Source: Leptothoe sp034932105 (GTDB lineage: Bacteria; Cyanobacteriota; Cyanobacteriia; Phormidesmidales; Phormidesmidaceae). From it: a DNA stretch of 64,000 bases. The stretch is from positions 1 to 64,000 of the forward strand of contig NZ_JAYGIG010000119.1 of NCBI RefSeq assembly GCF_034932105.1, written 5' to 3'. Shown here piece by piece: positions 1 to 8,367 of the stretch. How positions within the stretch are numbered: the stretch's first letter is position 1; each line of letters starts with the position of its first letter. The position numbers and the translations under genes are program-made. The notes under the pieces are model-generated. The model was not told the origin of the DNA. It made no database searches and worked only from the letters and a program-made list of their open reading frames with translations.

Positions 1-1
1 A

Positions 2-97
2 CGACGACGCTATGGGCTGCGATTCAATTTGATAGCGGCACTCTACAATTATGAACTCAACCTTGCCGAAGACTGGCAGCAAAATACAGCAATTTAG
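2..97 (+). CDS. C-terminal tail of an unidentified upstream gene (partial)
   Basis: An open frame enters from the left edge and ends at TAG 95-97. It encodes 31 residues rich in Leu, Ala, Asn and Tyr that look like a real protein tail (ends ...DWQQNTAI). It has the same orientation as the next gene and stops 13 nt before that gene's start, so it may be the preceding cistron of the same operon. Too little is visible to name a family. Confidence 0.4.
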   Translation, partial: RRRYGLRFNLIAALYNYELNLAEDWQQNTAI

Positions 98-110
98 CAC
101 ATAATCATTT

Positions 111-1373
111 TTGCAAGAGGTCTATTCAAGCGGGTTATACCCTGATAAATTTATTTGCCATCAAAAAAATGGCAATCAAATCGAAGTAGAAGAGCAGGGG
201 ACTGGCAAACGGCACCAGGTTCTGACGTTCTGTACCAATGATGTGTTGGGTATGGCCCAAGACAAGGAGGTAACCCAGGCAGCCATCGACTCTATCCGTC
301 GTTATGGCACCTCCAATAGCTCCTGTTCAGTGCTCAGCGGTCGGATTGATTTGCATCGGCAGCTCGAAGAAGAAATTTCTGCTTTTAAGCACTTGCCCCA
401 TACCCAACTGTTCCTCAATGCCTGGATGGCATTGCAGGCTCTCATGGATGGCTTTTGTCATCTGGCGGTGCCGGTACAGGGCTTTCAGCATACCCGTGAG
501 ACCATCATCTTCAGTGATGTGCTCAACCACGGTTGCATCATTGCAGCGGTGGTTAACGCCGACAATCGGTCGGGCAAAATGTTTGGCCACAGCCCCAAGG
601 TGCGGGTAAAGGCCTATCGTCACTGCGACATGGATGACCTGGAGCGCAAGATGCGGCGCTATGTGCGTCCTGACGATCGGGTGATTGTCATTTCTGATGC
701 GGTCTTCTCCATGGACGGCGACGTGGTGCCCCTACCCCGTATGCTCGACATTATGGAAGCCTATCCCGGCAGCGTTGTGGTTATGGACGAAGCCCATGCC
801 AGCGGAGCCATTGGCGGCAAAGGGGAGGGTATTTATGACCACTTTGGCATTAGTCCCCAGTCCGTGATTGAGCGGGGCATTGTGCCCATCATCATGACTA
901 CATTTTCCAAGTTTGCTGGTTCTGCCGGTGCGGCCATCAGCGCCCCTAACCGTGAGCTGATTGACTTGTTAGATGTATCACCCACATCCATTGGGACCAT
1001 CTCCCTGCCACCGCCGGTGACCGCTGCGGCCCTAGAAAGCATTCGCTTAGTGCGCCGGGAACCGGAACGGGTGGCTAAACTGCAGGCAAATACGCGGTAC
1101 TTGCGGTCTAAGCTAGTGGCTGCTGGGTTTGACGCTATTGGTGAAACAAACGTCATTCCTGTGCTGCTACCGCCCGACCTAGAGCCCAAATCCTTTGCCC
1201 GGGCGCTGATGGAGGAGCATAGTATCTGGGTTTCGGCCATTTGGTTTATTGCTAAGCCTCGTCTACGGATTACGGCCAATGCCCTCCATACCCATGCGGA
1301 AATGGATCAACTGGTGGAGTCCATGGTGGCTGTGCGCCAAAAGATCGGCGGTGCCGTTGCGCAGTATGCCTAG
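111..1373 (+). CDS. alpha-oxoamine synthase, serine palmitoyltransferase-like (PLP enzyme)
   Basis: A 420-aa fold-type I PLP enzyme of the family containing serine palmitoyltransferase (SPT), BioF and KBL, which condense an acyl thioester with an amino acid. Visible motifs: SDAVFSMDGD (195-204), DEAHASGAIGG (226-236, cofactor Asp) and TTFSKFAG with predicted Schiff-base Lys267. The frame is closed by TAA at 102-104, so TTG at 111 is the best start; no Shine-Dalgarno is obvious. The family alone cannot separate SPT from BioF. The next genes (bCerS-like acyltransferase, desaturase, SDR reductase) match the enzyme set of bacterial ceramide synthesis, and bioD in this window is 50 kb away. SPT (palmitoyl-CoA or -ACP plus serine to 3-ketosphinganine) is therefore the favoured inference. 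Confidence 0.7.
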   Translation: MQEVYSSGLYPDKFICHQKNGNQIEVEEQGTGKRHQVLTFCTNDVLGMAQDKEVTQAAIDSIRRYGTSNSSCSVLSGRIDLHRQLEEEISAFKHLPHTQLFLNAWMALQALMDGFCHLAVPVQGFQHTRETIIFSDVLNHGCIIAAVVNADNRSGKMFGHSPKVRVKAYRHCDMDDLERKMRRYVRPDDRVIVISDAVFSMDGDVVPLPRMLDIMEAYPGSVVVMDEAHASGAIGGKGEGIYDHFGISPQSVIERGIVPIIMTTFSKFAGSAGAAISAPNRELIDLLDVSPTSIGTISLPPPVTAAALESIRLVRREPERVAKLQANTRYLRSKLVAAGFDAIGETNVIPVLLPPDLEPKSFARALMEEHSIWVSAIWFIAKPRLRITANALHTHAEMDQLVESMVAVRQKIGGAVAQYA

Positions 1374-1381
1374 CCGGTAGA

Positions 1382-1488
1382 GGGGATGAGTAGTGAATTA
1401 TAGTGAGCTGTATAAGGGAAAAAGACTGGCTTTTTAGTAGCTAAATGGTCTAACTTCGAACACAGCTCACTATTTACTACTCACCCCC
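1382..1488. repeat. long imperfect inverted repeat before the acyltransferase
   Basis: The arms at about 1382-1411 and 1462-1488 are near-complementary: GTGAGCTGT against ACAGCTCAC inside, GATGAGTAGT against ACTACTCACC outside, with small bulges. A loop of about 50 nt separates them. The right arm ends two bases before the start codon at 1490, so the ribosome-binding region of the next gene lies in the stem. It could be a small palindromic mobile-type repeat or an RNA element controlling translation. Confidence 0.6.
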
Positions 1489-1489
1489 T

Positions 1490-2632
1490 ATGAGTACTTT
1501 TTCCATTAGACCAGTCACCACCCCTGACGATCAGGCTGCATTTATTGCTGTTCCGGCCCATGTCTATCGCACTGACCCCCACTGGGTTGCGCCGATTGAG
1601 TCGAGTACGGTTAAACAGTTTTCCCAGGAAAATACATTTTTCCAATACGGCAAACTACAACAGTTTTTGGCTTGTCAGGGTGATCAGCCGGTGGGTCGGG
1701 TGGTGGCAGCGGTGAATGATCGGCTGATTGAGCGGGAAGGTATCCCCATTGGGCTAATCGGTTTTTTTGAATGCATCAATAATATTGAAATCGGTCAGGC
1801 ACTGCTGGAGGAGGCGACTCGCTGGCTACAGCAGCAAGGCATGACCCATGCTCGGGGACCGATTGATCTGTCTACCCACAACAACTGCTGTTTCTTGGTC
1901 GATGGGTTTGACTCGGATCCGATGTTAATGATGCCCTATAACCCCCAGTATTATCTGGACATCATGGCGGCCCATGGCTGGCACAAAGCAAAAGATGCCT
2001 ATGCCTACGATTTACCGTTAGATCATCCCTTGCCCGACACCTTTGAGCGAGGCTACAAGATTGCCCAGAAAGCGGGCATTACGTTTCGCTCCATTCAGAC
2101 TAAAGGCGACGCCTTTGAACAGGATTGCCGCCACATCTACGAGCTTTTTACCACGGCTTTTGCCCACAACTGGAGCTCCAGCGCCCGCACCGAAGCGGAG
2201 TTTATGGTAGAAGCACGGGAGCTACAAACGCTAGTGGATACCGACATCTTCGTGATTGCAGAAGATCCGAAAAAAGAGTCTGACAACAAGATGGTGGGAT
2301 TTTTTATGGCGTTGCCCGACTACAATATTGCCCTCAAACAGGTGAAGGGTAAACTCAATATCTTTGGCATTCTGAAGTTTCTTTGGTATCGCCGTAGGAT
2401 AGACCAGGCTAGGGTACTGGCCATTTGTACCCTGCCGGAATATAGCCGAAAAATGGTCGCCCTAGCGGTGGTTTATTTAGGTATGAAGGGGGGCACCGAC
2501 AAAACGCCTCCCTATAAGCGGGCTGAGTTGTCCTGGGTGTATGAGGACAATATGCGATCGCGCAATATCATCGAAAGCACCGGAGCCACTATCTACAAAA
2601 CCTACCGCATTTACGAAAAAGCCCTAGTCTAA
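1490..2632 (+). CDS. GNAT-like N-acyltransferase, YghO/bacterial ceramide synthase (bCerS) type
   Basis: A 380-aa protein that resembles the YghO-like GNAT group, to which the bacterial ceramide synthase bCerS of Caulobacter belongs. bCerS N-acylates a sphingoid base. Recognisable segments are GFFE (91-94), the RGPIDLSTHNNC block (122-133) and the MMPYNPQYY block (147-155), which I recall as family signatures. There is no signal peptide or membrane helix, so it should be cytoplasmic. It follows the SPT-like gene by 116 bp on the same strand, with an inverted repeat between them. The start ATG 1490 has no clear Shine-Dalgarno. Acyltransferase family is well supported; ceramide as product is inference from context. 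Confidence 0.7.
   Translation: MSTFSIRPVTTPDDQAAFIAVPAHVYRTDPHWVAPIESSTVKQFSQENTFFQYGKLQQFLACQGDQPVGRVVAAVNDRLIEREGIPIGLIGFFECINNIEIGQALLEEATRWLQQQGMTHARGPIDLSTHNNCCFLVDGFDSDPMLMMPYNPQYYLDIMAAHGWHKAKDAYAYDLPLDHPLPDTFERGYKIAQKAGITFRSIQTKGDAFEQDCRHIYELFTTAFAHNWSSSARTEAEFMVEARELQTLVDTDIFVIAEDPKKESDNKMVGFFMALPDYNIALKQVKGKLNIFGILKFLWYRRRIDQARVLAICTLPEYSRKMVALAVVYLGMKGGTDKTPPYKRAELSWVYEDNMRSRNIIESTGATIYKTYRIYEKALV
2554..2561. repeat. HIP1 octamer (representative copy)
   Basis: GCGATCGC, the highly iterated palindrome of many cyanobacterial genomes. Other copies read in the window include 4545-4552, 6413-6420, 10475-10482, 13013-13020 and 22525-22532, mostly inside genes. It is useful as a lineage marker and has no gene-specific role. 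Confidence 0.9.
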
Positions 2633-2647
2633 GGTCGGTTTCAACCG

Positions 2648-3748
2648 CTAAGCATTGACTTGGGCCACAGGGCTAAAGGACTTGATAGAAACCAACTTAT
2701 CTTGGTCAGAGTCCCACAGAATAAACTGAGAACAGTCCAAAATGTCTCCAAGACCAATGGTTTTTATCTTGGAAAGCAGGTGACTATTGGCCTGGTGACA
2801 TGCTTTGAGATGGTAGTTCGGGATTCTTTCCGACAGGTGATGAATATTGTGATAGCTGATATCAGCGGTGAACCATTTGAATATCGCTGGCATATCTAAG
2901 TAGCTACTACCTTCAACTGCCCCCGCCAAATAGTCCCAACCCTCAGATTTATGGGCATAGGCACCATCAAAGTTGTGCTGCACAAAGAACACATTAATGA
3001 AAATAGCAGCGGAAAACGTCAGCACGATGGAATACACGCTGAGGAAAAAGCCCGCCCCCAGCCAATGGCACAGAAAAATCCATCCCCCGACTACAAAAAT
3101 ATTGTTGAGCAAAATATCCCAAAATTCTGCTGAAGTAGACCAATATTGCGATTTGTGGGCAGGCAGAATAAGCGATAGTTCCTGCTTTGCATTGGTTTTA
3201 ACTGAGGAAAACAGAGCCCGGACAAACTCATAGATGCCCAGGATGAAAATTAGCCTTGGTTTAAAAGCCAGGTAGAAAAAGCCCCCTGGAATTACCATCA
3301 GGGGATGCCTGAGGACGCCATACATGGTTTGGTCCGATGGGGTGAGCTGGGAGTATTCTTGCACCGATAGGAAATCCCCAATGCCGCGATATTGCTCCCA
3401 GTCACCATTGGTTTTGTGATGATAGGCATGGTCCCTAGACCACCAGTATTGGGGCATGGCGTTGACCAGACCCAGGATAAAACCCACCACGCGGTTGACT
3501 TTCTTGGACCTAAAGAGTGAGTAATGCCCACAGTCGTGCATTAGCGAAAAGCAACGAAGGGAAAAGAGCACTAGCAAAACGATGATCGGCGGTAGCAGCC
3601 AAAGCGATACCTGGGAAGCTTTCACCGCCAAAAACCAGAGAAAAATGTAGGGAACCAGGGTATTTAAGACTTGGTAAGTGGCTCGTAAGTCATTGCTCTT
3701 CATGTAGGGAGTGAGCACAAAGTCAGACTTATTAATTGGTTTATTCAT
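2648..3748 (-). CDS. membrane fatty-acid/lipid desaturase (three-His-box di-iron)
   Basis: A 366-aa integral membrane desaturase/hydroxylase. The three histidine boxes are HDCGH (71-75), HAYHH (107-111) and HNIHH (300-304), with hydrophobic segments at about 30-65, 85-97, 150-180 and 210-255. The overall pattern is that of DesA-like acyl-lipid desaturases acting with ferredoxin in membranes. It lies tail-to-tail 15 bp from the acyltransferase and is divergent from the reductase gene. In this neighbourhood it may act on a sphingoid base or on the N-acyl chain, but an ordinary glycerolipid desaturase is equally possible. Substrate and regiospecificity cannot be read from sequence. Confidence 0.88.
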   Translation of the reverse strand: MNKPINKSDFVLTPYMKSNDLRATYQVLNTLVPYIFLWFLAVKASQVSLWLLPPIIVLLVLFSLRCFSLMHDCGHYSLFRSKKVNRVVGFILGLVNAMPQYWWSRDHAYHHKTNGDWEQYRGIGDFLSVQEYSQLTPSDQTMYGVLRHPLMVIPGGFFYLAFKPRLIFILGIYEFVRALFSSVKTNAKQELSLILPAHKSQYWSTSAEFWDILLNNIFVVGGWIFLCHWLGAGFFLSVYSIVLTFSAAIFINVFFVQHNFDGAYAHKSEGWDYLAGAVEGSSYLDMPAIFKWFTADISYHNIHHLSERIPNYHLKACHQANSHLLSKIKTIGLGDILDCSQFILWDSDQDKLVSIKSFSPVAQVNA

Positions 3749-3958
3749 TCACTGGAGCCGCTTAATGTATCTACATATCTTAGATTGGTTTTTCTTGGAA
3801 AACGATCTCTGTTCATAAAATCCGTTGATTCCGAGGCTGGTTGCTACGGAGCCTGGATCCATGGGTGGTTAATCCAGGCTAAGGTCAGCATTTTATTGCA
3901 CCCTTGATTTCGACTACGATACAGCCTGGGGTCTAGGTCTATCACCATCAATAAACGT

Positions 3959-4930
3959 ATGAAAACATTGGTTACGGGGGCAAACGGCTTTACAGGATCC
4001 CACTTGGTGAGGCGATTGGTGGACCAAGGTCATTCTGTGGTCGGACTCGTGCGTCGCACCAGTGATCTATCGCGGTTGGTGGATACTGACGTGCAGTTGG
4101 TCTATGGCGACATTACCGATGGGGATGTGCTGAACCAGGCCATGGCCGAGGTGGATGTGGTGTTTCACATTGCGGCCTGTGTGGATTTGGGCATCGTAGA
4201 CGCGGCTCGCATGGAACGGGTCAATGTGGAGGGAACGCGCACGGTACTGACGGCGGTAAGGTCTCAGCCGATGCCTCCCAAGGTGGTCTATTGCAGTACT
4301 ATTGGCATCTATGGGGATACGGCGGGCCAGGTGATTGATGAAACCTACCAGCGCACCCAGGAGGGGTTTTCCTCGGCCTATGACGAGACAAAGTTTAAGG
4401 CCCAGCAGCTGGTGAATCAGCATGTGGCCGATGGCTTGTCGGCGGTGAGTGTGATGCCCGGTGGGATTTTTGGGGCGGACGACCCCCACTTTGGGCCGGT
4501 GATTAAGCTATTTCTGAAGGGGCGTTTGCCGATTTGGCCGGGGTGCGATCGCATCACCGGCATCGTCCACGTAGATGACCTAGTCCAAGCCATGGTGCTG
4601 GCTGCCGAGAAAGCCCCCTCCGGCGAACATTTCATCATCTCCGCCGGGGAGCTATCCATCGGTGAAATGTTTCAAATCTTGGGTCAGGCTGCTGGTATTA
4701 AAGCCCCTGTCGATGCACCGAAGCCATTAGTGCGGGCTATTGGCGGTCTGCTGGACCCCGTCGGCAAAGCATTTTCCTGGAATGCGCCGCTGAATAATGA
4801 ACTGGTTCACTATATCTATGATCGATGTGTCCGCATCAGTGGCGAAAAAGCAATGCGCGAGCTGGGGTGGCAGCCCCGTTCGGTGCCAGAAATTCTGACG
4901 GGTATTGCCAAAGAGCTAAAGTCAGTCTAG
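3959..4930 (+). CDS. NAD(P)-dependent epimerase/reductase, extended SDR (CerR-like candidate)
   Basis: A 323-aa extended SDR. The Rossmann glycine motif TGANGFTG spans 6-13; active-site residues are Ser113/Thr114 (YCSTIGIYGD) and Y141xxxK145. It is close to the dihydroflavonol-reductase/3-beta-HSD-like and hopanoid-sugar-epimerase groups. In Caulobacter an SDR of this type, CerR, is the reductase of ceramide synthesis. Beside SPT-like and bCerS-like genes that role is the best inference, although a sugar-nucleotide or hopanoid function is possible. It is transcribed away from the desaturase and shares a 210-bp divergent promoter region. Confidence 0.72.
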   Translation: MKTLVTGANGFTGSHLVRRLVDQGHSVVGLVRRTSDLSRLVDTDVQLVYGDITDGDVLNQAMAEVDVVFHIAACVDLGIVDAARMERVNVEGTRTVLTAVRSQPMPPKVVYCSTIGIYGDTAGQVIDETYQRTQEGFSSAYDETKFKAQQLVNQHVADGLSAVSVMPGGIFGADDPHFGPVIKLFLKGRLPIWPGCDRITGIVHVDDLVQAMVLAAEKAPSGEHFIISAGELSIGEMFQILGQAAGIKAPVDAPKPLVRAIGGLLDPVGKAFSWNAPLNNELVHYIYDRCVRISGEKAMRELGWQPRSVPEILTGIAKELKSV

Positions 4931-5080
4931 GTTTTCGCAACTAGATGGGTAAATACAAACGCGAAGACCGTGAGGGTCTAAGCCTGTTTCGTTCAATTAG
5001 TGTAATGCCATGCTGCCACACAAAAGTCTCTACCCGTCCCACACCCGTCCCACAAAGTAGCGGTGATAAGTAGGGACTTT

Positions 5081-5114
5081 AAGAGTTTAATAGCAGCATT
5101 TCTATTAAACTCTT
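5081..5114. terminator. hairpin between convergent genes
   Basis: A perfect 13-bp stem (5081-5093 with 5102-5114) and an 8-nt loop lie between the SDR gene and ilvD, which converge. Neither side has a strong T-tract, so it may be a weak bidirectional terminator or an mRNA end stabiliser. Confidence 0.5.
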
Positions 5115-5120
5115 CGCGTT

Positions 5121-6806
5121 CTAAAATAAGTCCTTATCTGTTACGGCACCTTGACTACTCGAAGAAACTAACGTCGCATACTTCGCCAGCACACCCCGTT
5201 TATACCGAGGTTCCGGTGCAGTCCAATGCTCTCGTCGCTTAGCCAGTTCCTCTTCAGAGACATTTAGCTGCAATAACAACTGATCTGCATCCATTGTGAT
5301 GGAGTCACCTTCTTCCACAAGCGCAATGGTGCCACCTACATAGGCTTCAGGCGCCACATGGCCAACCACCATGCCGTAGGTACCCCCAGAGAAACGCCCG
5401 TCGGTAATCAAACCAACCGAATCTCCCAGGCCAGCACCGATAATGGCAGACGTGGGAGCCAACATTTCTCGCATACCAGGACCACCCTTGGGACCCTCGT
5501 AACGAATTACCAGAATGTCTCCGGCTTGAATTTTGCCCGCCAAAATGGCGTCTAGACAGGCTTCTTCAGATTCAAAGACTCGCGCTGGACCGGTGATATT
5601 GCGCTTTTTGATGCCGGTGAGTTTGGCAACGGAGCCTTCGATGGCTAGGTTGCCCTTGAGAATACCTAGGTGCCCCTGGGCATAAATGGGCTGGTCAAAG
5701 GGACGGATGACATCTTGGTCAGGGCTGGGCTGATCGGGTACTTCTGCCAAGGTCTCTGCAATAGTCTGACCGGAAACGGTCAGAGCATCCCCATGGAGCA
5801 ATCCCTGGTTTAATAACATTTTCATCACTAGGGGAATGCCGCCTGCTTTGTGCAGGTCAGTGGCCACATAGCGACCGGAGGGTTTGAGGTCGCAGAAGAC
5901 GGGCACACGATGGCGGATAGCCTCAAAGTCATCGATGGAGAGTTCGACGCCAATGGTGTGGGCAATGGCTAATAGGTGGAGCACCGAGTTGGTGGAGCCG
6001 CCCACGGCCATGATCACGGAAATGGCATTTTCAAACGCTTTGCGGGTGAGGATCTGGCTGGGTAAAATCTGGTTGCGAATGGCGTCTACCAACACAAAGG
6101 CAGATTTCTCGGCACTGTCGGCTTTTTCCGCATCTTCTGCTGCCATAGTAGAAGAGTAGGGCAGGCTTAGGCCCATGGCTTCTATGGCCGATGACATGGT
6201 GTTGGCGGTGAACATACCACCGCAAGATCCAGCACCGGGACAGGCATTTTTTTCCACAGCGGTGAGGCGTGCTTGATCGATTTTGCCCGCACTGTACTGA
6301 CCGACGGCTTCGAAGGCGCTGACGACGGTGAGGTCTTCGCCATCTAGATGGCCGGGTTTGATGGTGCCGCCGTAGACGAAGACGGCGGGGATATTCATGC
6401 GTGCGATCGCAATCACCGCCCCCGGCATATTCTTATCGCAGCCGCCGATCGCCAGCACCCCATCCATACTCTGGCCCATGCAAGCCGTCTCAATGGAGTC
6501 CGCAATCACATCTCGGGATACCAGGGAGTACTTCATCCCCTCCGTTCCCATGGAAATGCCATCACTGATGGTAATGGTGCCAAACATTTGAGGCATGGCC
6601 CCCGCATCCCGTAGGGCGGCCTCACCCCGTAGGGCCAGGGTATTAATCCCCATGTTGCAAGGCGTAATCGTGCTATAGCCGTTGGCCAGACCCACAATGG
6701 GCTTATTAAAATCCTCATCCCCAAAGCCCACGGCCCTTAGCATGGCCCGGTTGGGAGAACGCTGTACTCCCTGGGTAACGACGCGGCTTTTACGATTGTC
6801 GGCCAT
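5121..6806 (-). CDS. ilvD: dihydroxy-acid dehydratase
   Basis: A 561-aa IlvD/Edd family enzyme that dehydrates 2,3-dihydroxy-isovalerate and its methylvalerate homologue in valine/isoleucine (and pantothenate) synthesis. Three conserved iron-sulfur cysteines are visible: C50 (PCNMG), C123 (GGCDKNMPG) and C195 (CPGAGSCGG). Further family blocks are GGSTNSVLH, EGPKGGPGMREM and TDGRFSGGTYG. The ATG at 6806 (MADNRKSR) is preferred over an upstream in-frame ATG at 6839, because AAGGAA sits about 8 nt before it. It stands alone, with the adenylate cyclase ending 87 bp upstream on the same strand. Confidence 0.97.
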   Translation of the reverse strand: MADNRKSRVVTQGVQRSPNRAMLRAVGFGDEDFNKPIVGLANGYSTITPCNMGINTLALRGEAALRDAGAMPQMFGTITISDGISMGTEGMKYSLVSRDVIADSIETACMGQSMDGVLAIGGCDKNMPGAVIAIARMNIPAVFVYGGTIKPGHLDGEDLTVVSAFEAVGQYSAGKIDQARLTAVEKNACPGAGSCGGMFTANTMSSAIEAMGLSLPYSSTMAAEDAEKADSAEKSAFVLVDAIRNQILPSQILTRKAFENAISVIMAVGGSTNSVLHLLAIAHTIGVELSIDDFEAIRHRVPVFCDLKPSGRYVATDLHKAGGIPLVMKMLLNQGLLHGDALTVSGQTIAETLAEVPDQPSPDQDVIRPFDQPIYAQGHLGILKGNLAIEGSVAKLTGIKKRNITGPARVFESEEACLDAILAGKIQAGDILVIRYEGPKGGPGMREMLAPTSAIIGAGLGDSVGLITDGRFSGGTYGMVVGHVAPEAYVGGTIALVEEGDSITMDADQLLLQLNVSEEELAKRREHWTAPEPRYKRGVLAKYATLVSSSSQGAVTDKDLF

Positions 6807-6893
6807 GATACATTCCTTCGAGATCCCTACAGACCTCAATTGTTGCAGATAGAGATGGAGATAGATTATGCCACAGCGGTCGAATAATGTTTT

Positions 6894-8180
6894 TTATTGT
6901 TCGTTGGGCTCCAGTAAATAGGTCAACATGGTTCCTTTGCCCTTGATGACTATCGGCCCCCGGGGATGAAACCCATAGCGATCACCACAGTTTTTCAATC
7001 GCTCATAGGTAGCCTCACTAATCTGAATCCCATTGGGTACCCCATGGGACTCCATCCGGCTAGCCGTATTCACCGTGTCACCCCACAGATCATAGGCAAA
7101 TTTTTTCAGCCCAATCACCCCCGCCACCACAGGCCCAGTGTGAATCCCAATGCGTAGCGCAATGTTCTGGCCCGTCTGGGCATTAAATTCAGCTAGGGTT
7201 GCCTGCATCTCCACGGCCATGGCTGCCACCGCCCCCACATGATTCTCCTGGGGTTGGGGTAACCCGGCCACCACCATATAGGCATCCCCAATGGTTTTGA
7301 TTTTCTCTAAGCCGTGGCGCTCAGCTAACTGATCAAACCGGGAAAATACTTGGTTCAAAAAATTGACCACATTTTTCGCTGATCGGGTTTCCGTCATTTG
7401 GGTGAAATTGACAATATCTGCAAACAGTACCGTCACCTCCGCAAAACTTTCCGCAATAATGTCGGAGCTTTGCTTGAGTTGCTCCGCAATGGGACCGGGC
7501 AGAATATTCAGCAACAGTCGTTCAGACTTTTCCTGGGCCTCCAACAACTGTCGATTTGTGGTGAAGTTTTCCCGCGACAGTTTTTCATAGAAGTAAACCG
7601 AGCAGTTACAGATACAGCAAATCCAAAATATATTAAGTAACAAGCTGGCCGCATGCAATCCAGGAGTGACCACCTGTAATCCCAGCAGTGGATTTACCAC
7701 AAGATAATAAACCAGCACCCCCAGCTGAGAGATCAGGTGCAGCGGCCAGCCTACGGGAATCAGCGTCGCCTGGGTAATAAAGGAAAGCGCCCAGCTAAAC
7801 AGATCGGGCTCGGCAATGGGGGTGTTACTGGCCAGTCCCACATAGGTTTCATGGAACCGATGCAACAGGCTAATGGACCACGATGCCAGCAAAAAGACGG
7901 CAATAATGTGACGGGGCTGATAGACGTTGTGGCGGATGAGTCTGAGACAGACTAACAGCAGGGCAATCCGCACCAGGTTAGTGAGAATCCAGAGTAAATC
8001 AAACGGATTGCGGCCGGTCGTCAGGTACTGGAGGGTATCTAGCGGTAAAAAGGTAACAAGGTACAGCAGACCAAATAAAATGCCCAACCGCATTCGCCGC
8101 TGCATAAACTGATGACGCCACTGGTCATAGGTTTTAAATTCATGGATGGGCGCTAGTTTAGAAAAACCAAACATGGTCAA
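6894..8180 (-). CDS. class III adenylate cyclase, membrane-anchored
   Basis: A 428-aa protein with about six hydrophobic helices in residues 30-195, a short linker and a class III cyclase domain from about 245 to 400. Catalytic residues are visible: metal Asp255 (FADIVNF) and Asp299 (KTIGDAYM), adenine-selecting Lys295 and Asp364 (AYDLWGDT), and transition-state Asn371 and Arg375 (NTASRM). The Lys/Asp pair predicts ATP, not GTP, as substrate, giving cAMP. The N-terminal membrane part has no recognisable ligand domain and could anchor or sense. It is probably expressed on its own; CRP-like palindromes occur elsewhere in the window (27320-28178). Confidence 0.92.
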   Translation of the reverse strand: MTMFGFSKLAPIHEFKTYDQWRHQFMQRRMRLGILFGLLYLVTFLPLDTLQYLTTGRNPFDLLWILTNLVRIALLLVCLRLIRHNVYQPRHIIAVFLLASWSISLLHRFHETYVGLASNTPIAEPDLFSWALSFITQATLIPVGWPLHLISQLGVLVYYLVVNPLLGLQVVTPGLHAASLLLNIFWICCICNCSVYFYEKLSRENFTTNRQLLEAQEKSERLLLNILPGPIAEQLKQSSDIIAESFAEVTVLFADIVNFTQMTETRSAKNVVNFLNQVFSRFDQLAERHGLEKIKTIGDAYMVVAGLPQPQENHVGAVAAMAVEMQATLAEFNAQTGQNIALRIGIHTGPVVAGVIGLKKFAYDLWGDTVNTASRMESHGVPNGIQISEATYERLKNCGDRYGFHPRGPIVIKGKGTMLTYLLEPNEQ

Positions 8181-8289
8181 GGGCGGGGAAAGGATCGGGG
8201 TCTGGAACAGTTGGATGGACCTGGTTTAATGGTCAGGCACGGTAATTGTGGCACATGGCTTTAACCCCAAGTCTGATCACCCTGAAAAA

Positions 8290-8335
8290 TAAAGGCCAAA
8301 ATAAACGCCCTCCAGGCAATCCCTGGAGGGCGTTT
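8290..8335 (-). terminator. rho-independent terminator of the prk-type gene
   Basis: A perfect 14-bp stem (8303-8316 with 8322-8335), GC-rich with a 5-nt loop. On the minus strand a T-rich run follows (ATTTTGG...TTATTTTT). It lies 32 bp beyond the stop of the prk-type gene. Confidence 0.85.
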
Positions 8336-8367
8336 AACCGTTGTGCATTTTAGAGGATGGCTAGAAT

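Noticed and set aside
111..1373. Calling the first gene bioF because bioD and bioY are in the window.
   Set aside because: bioD is 50 kb away on the other strand, while acyltransferase and reductase genes of ceramide type are adjacent. Not excluded, only less likely.
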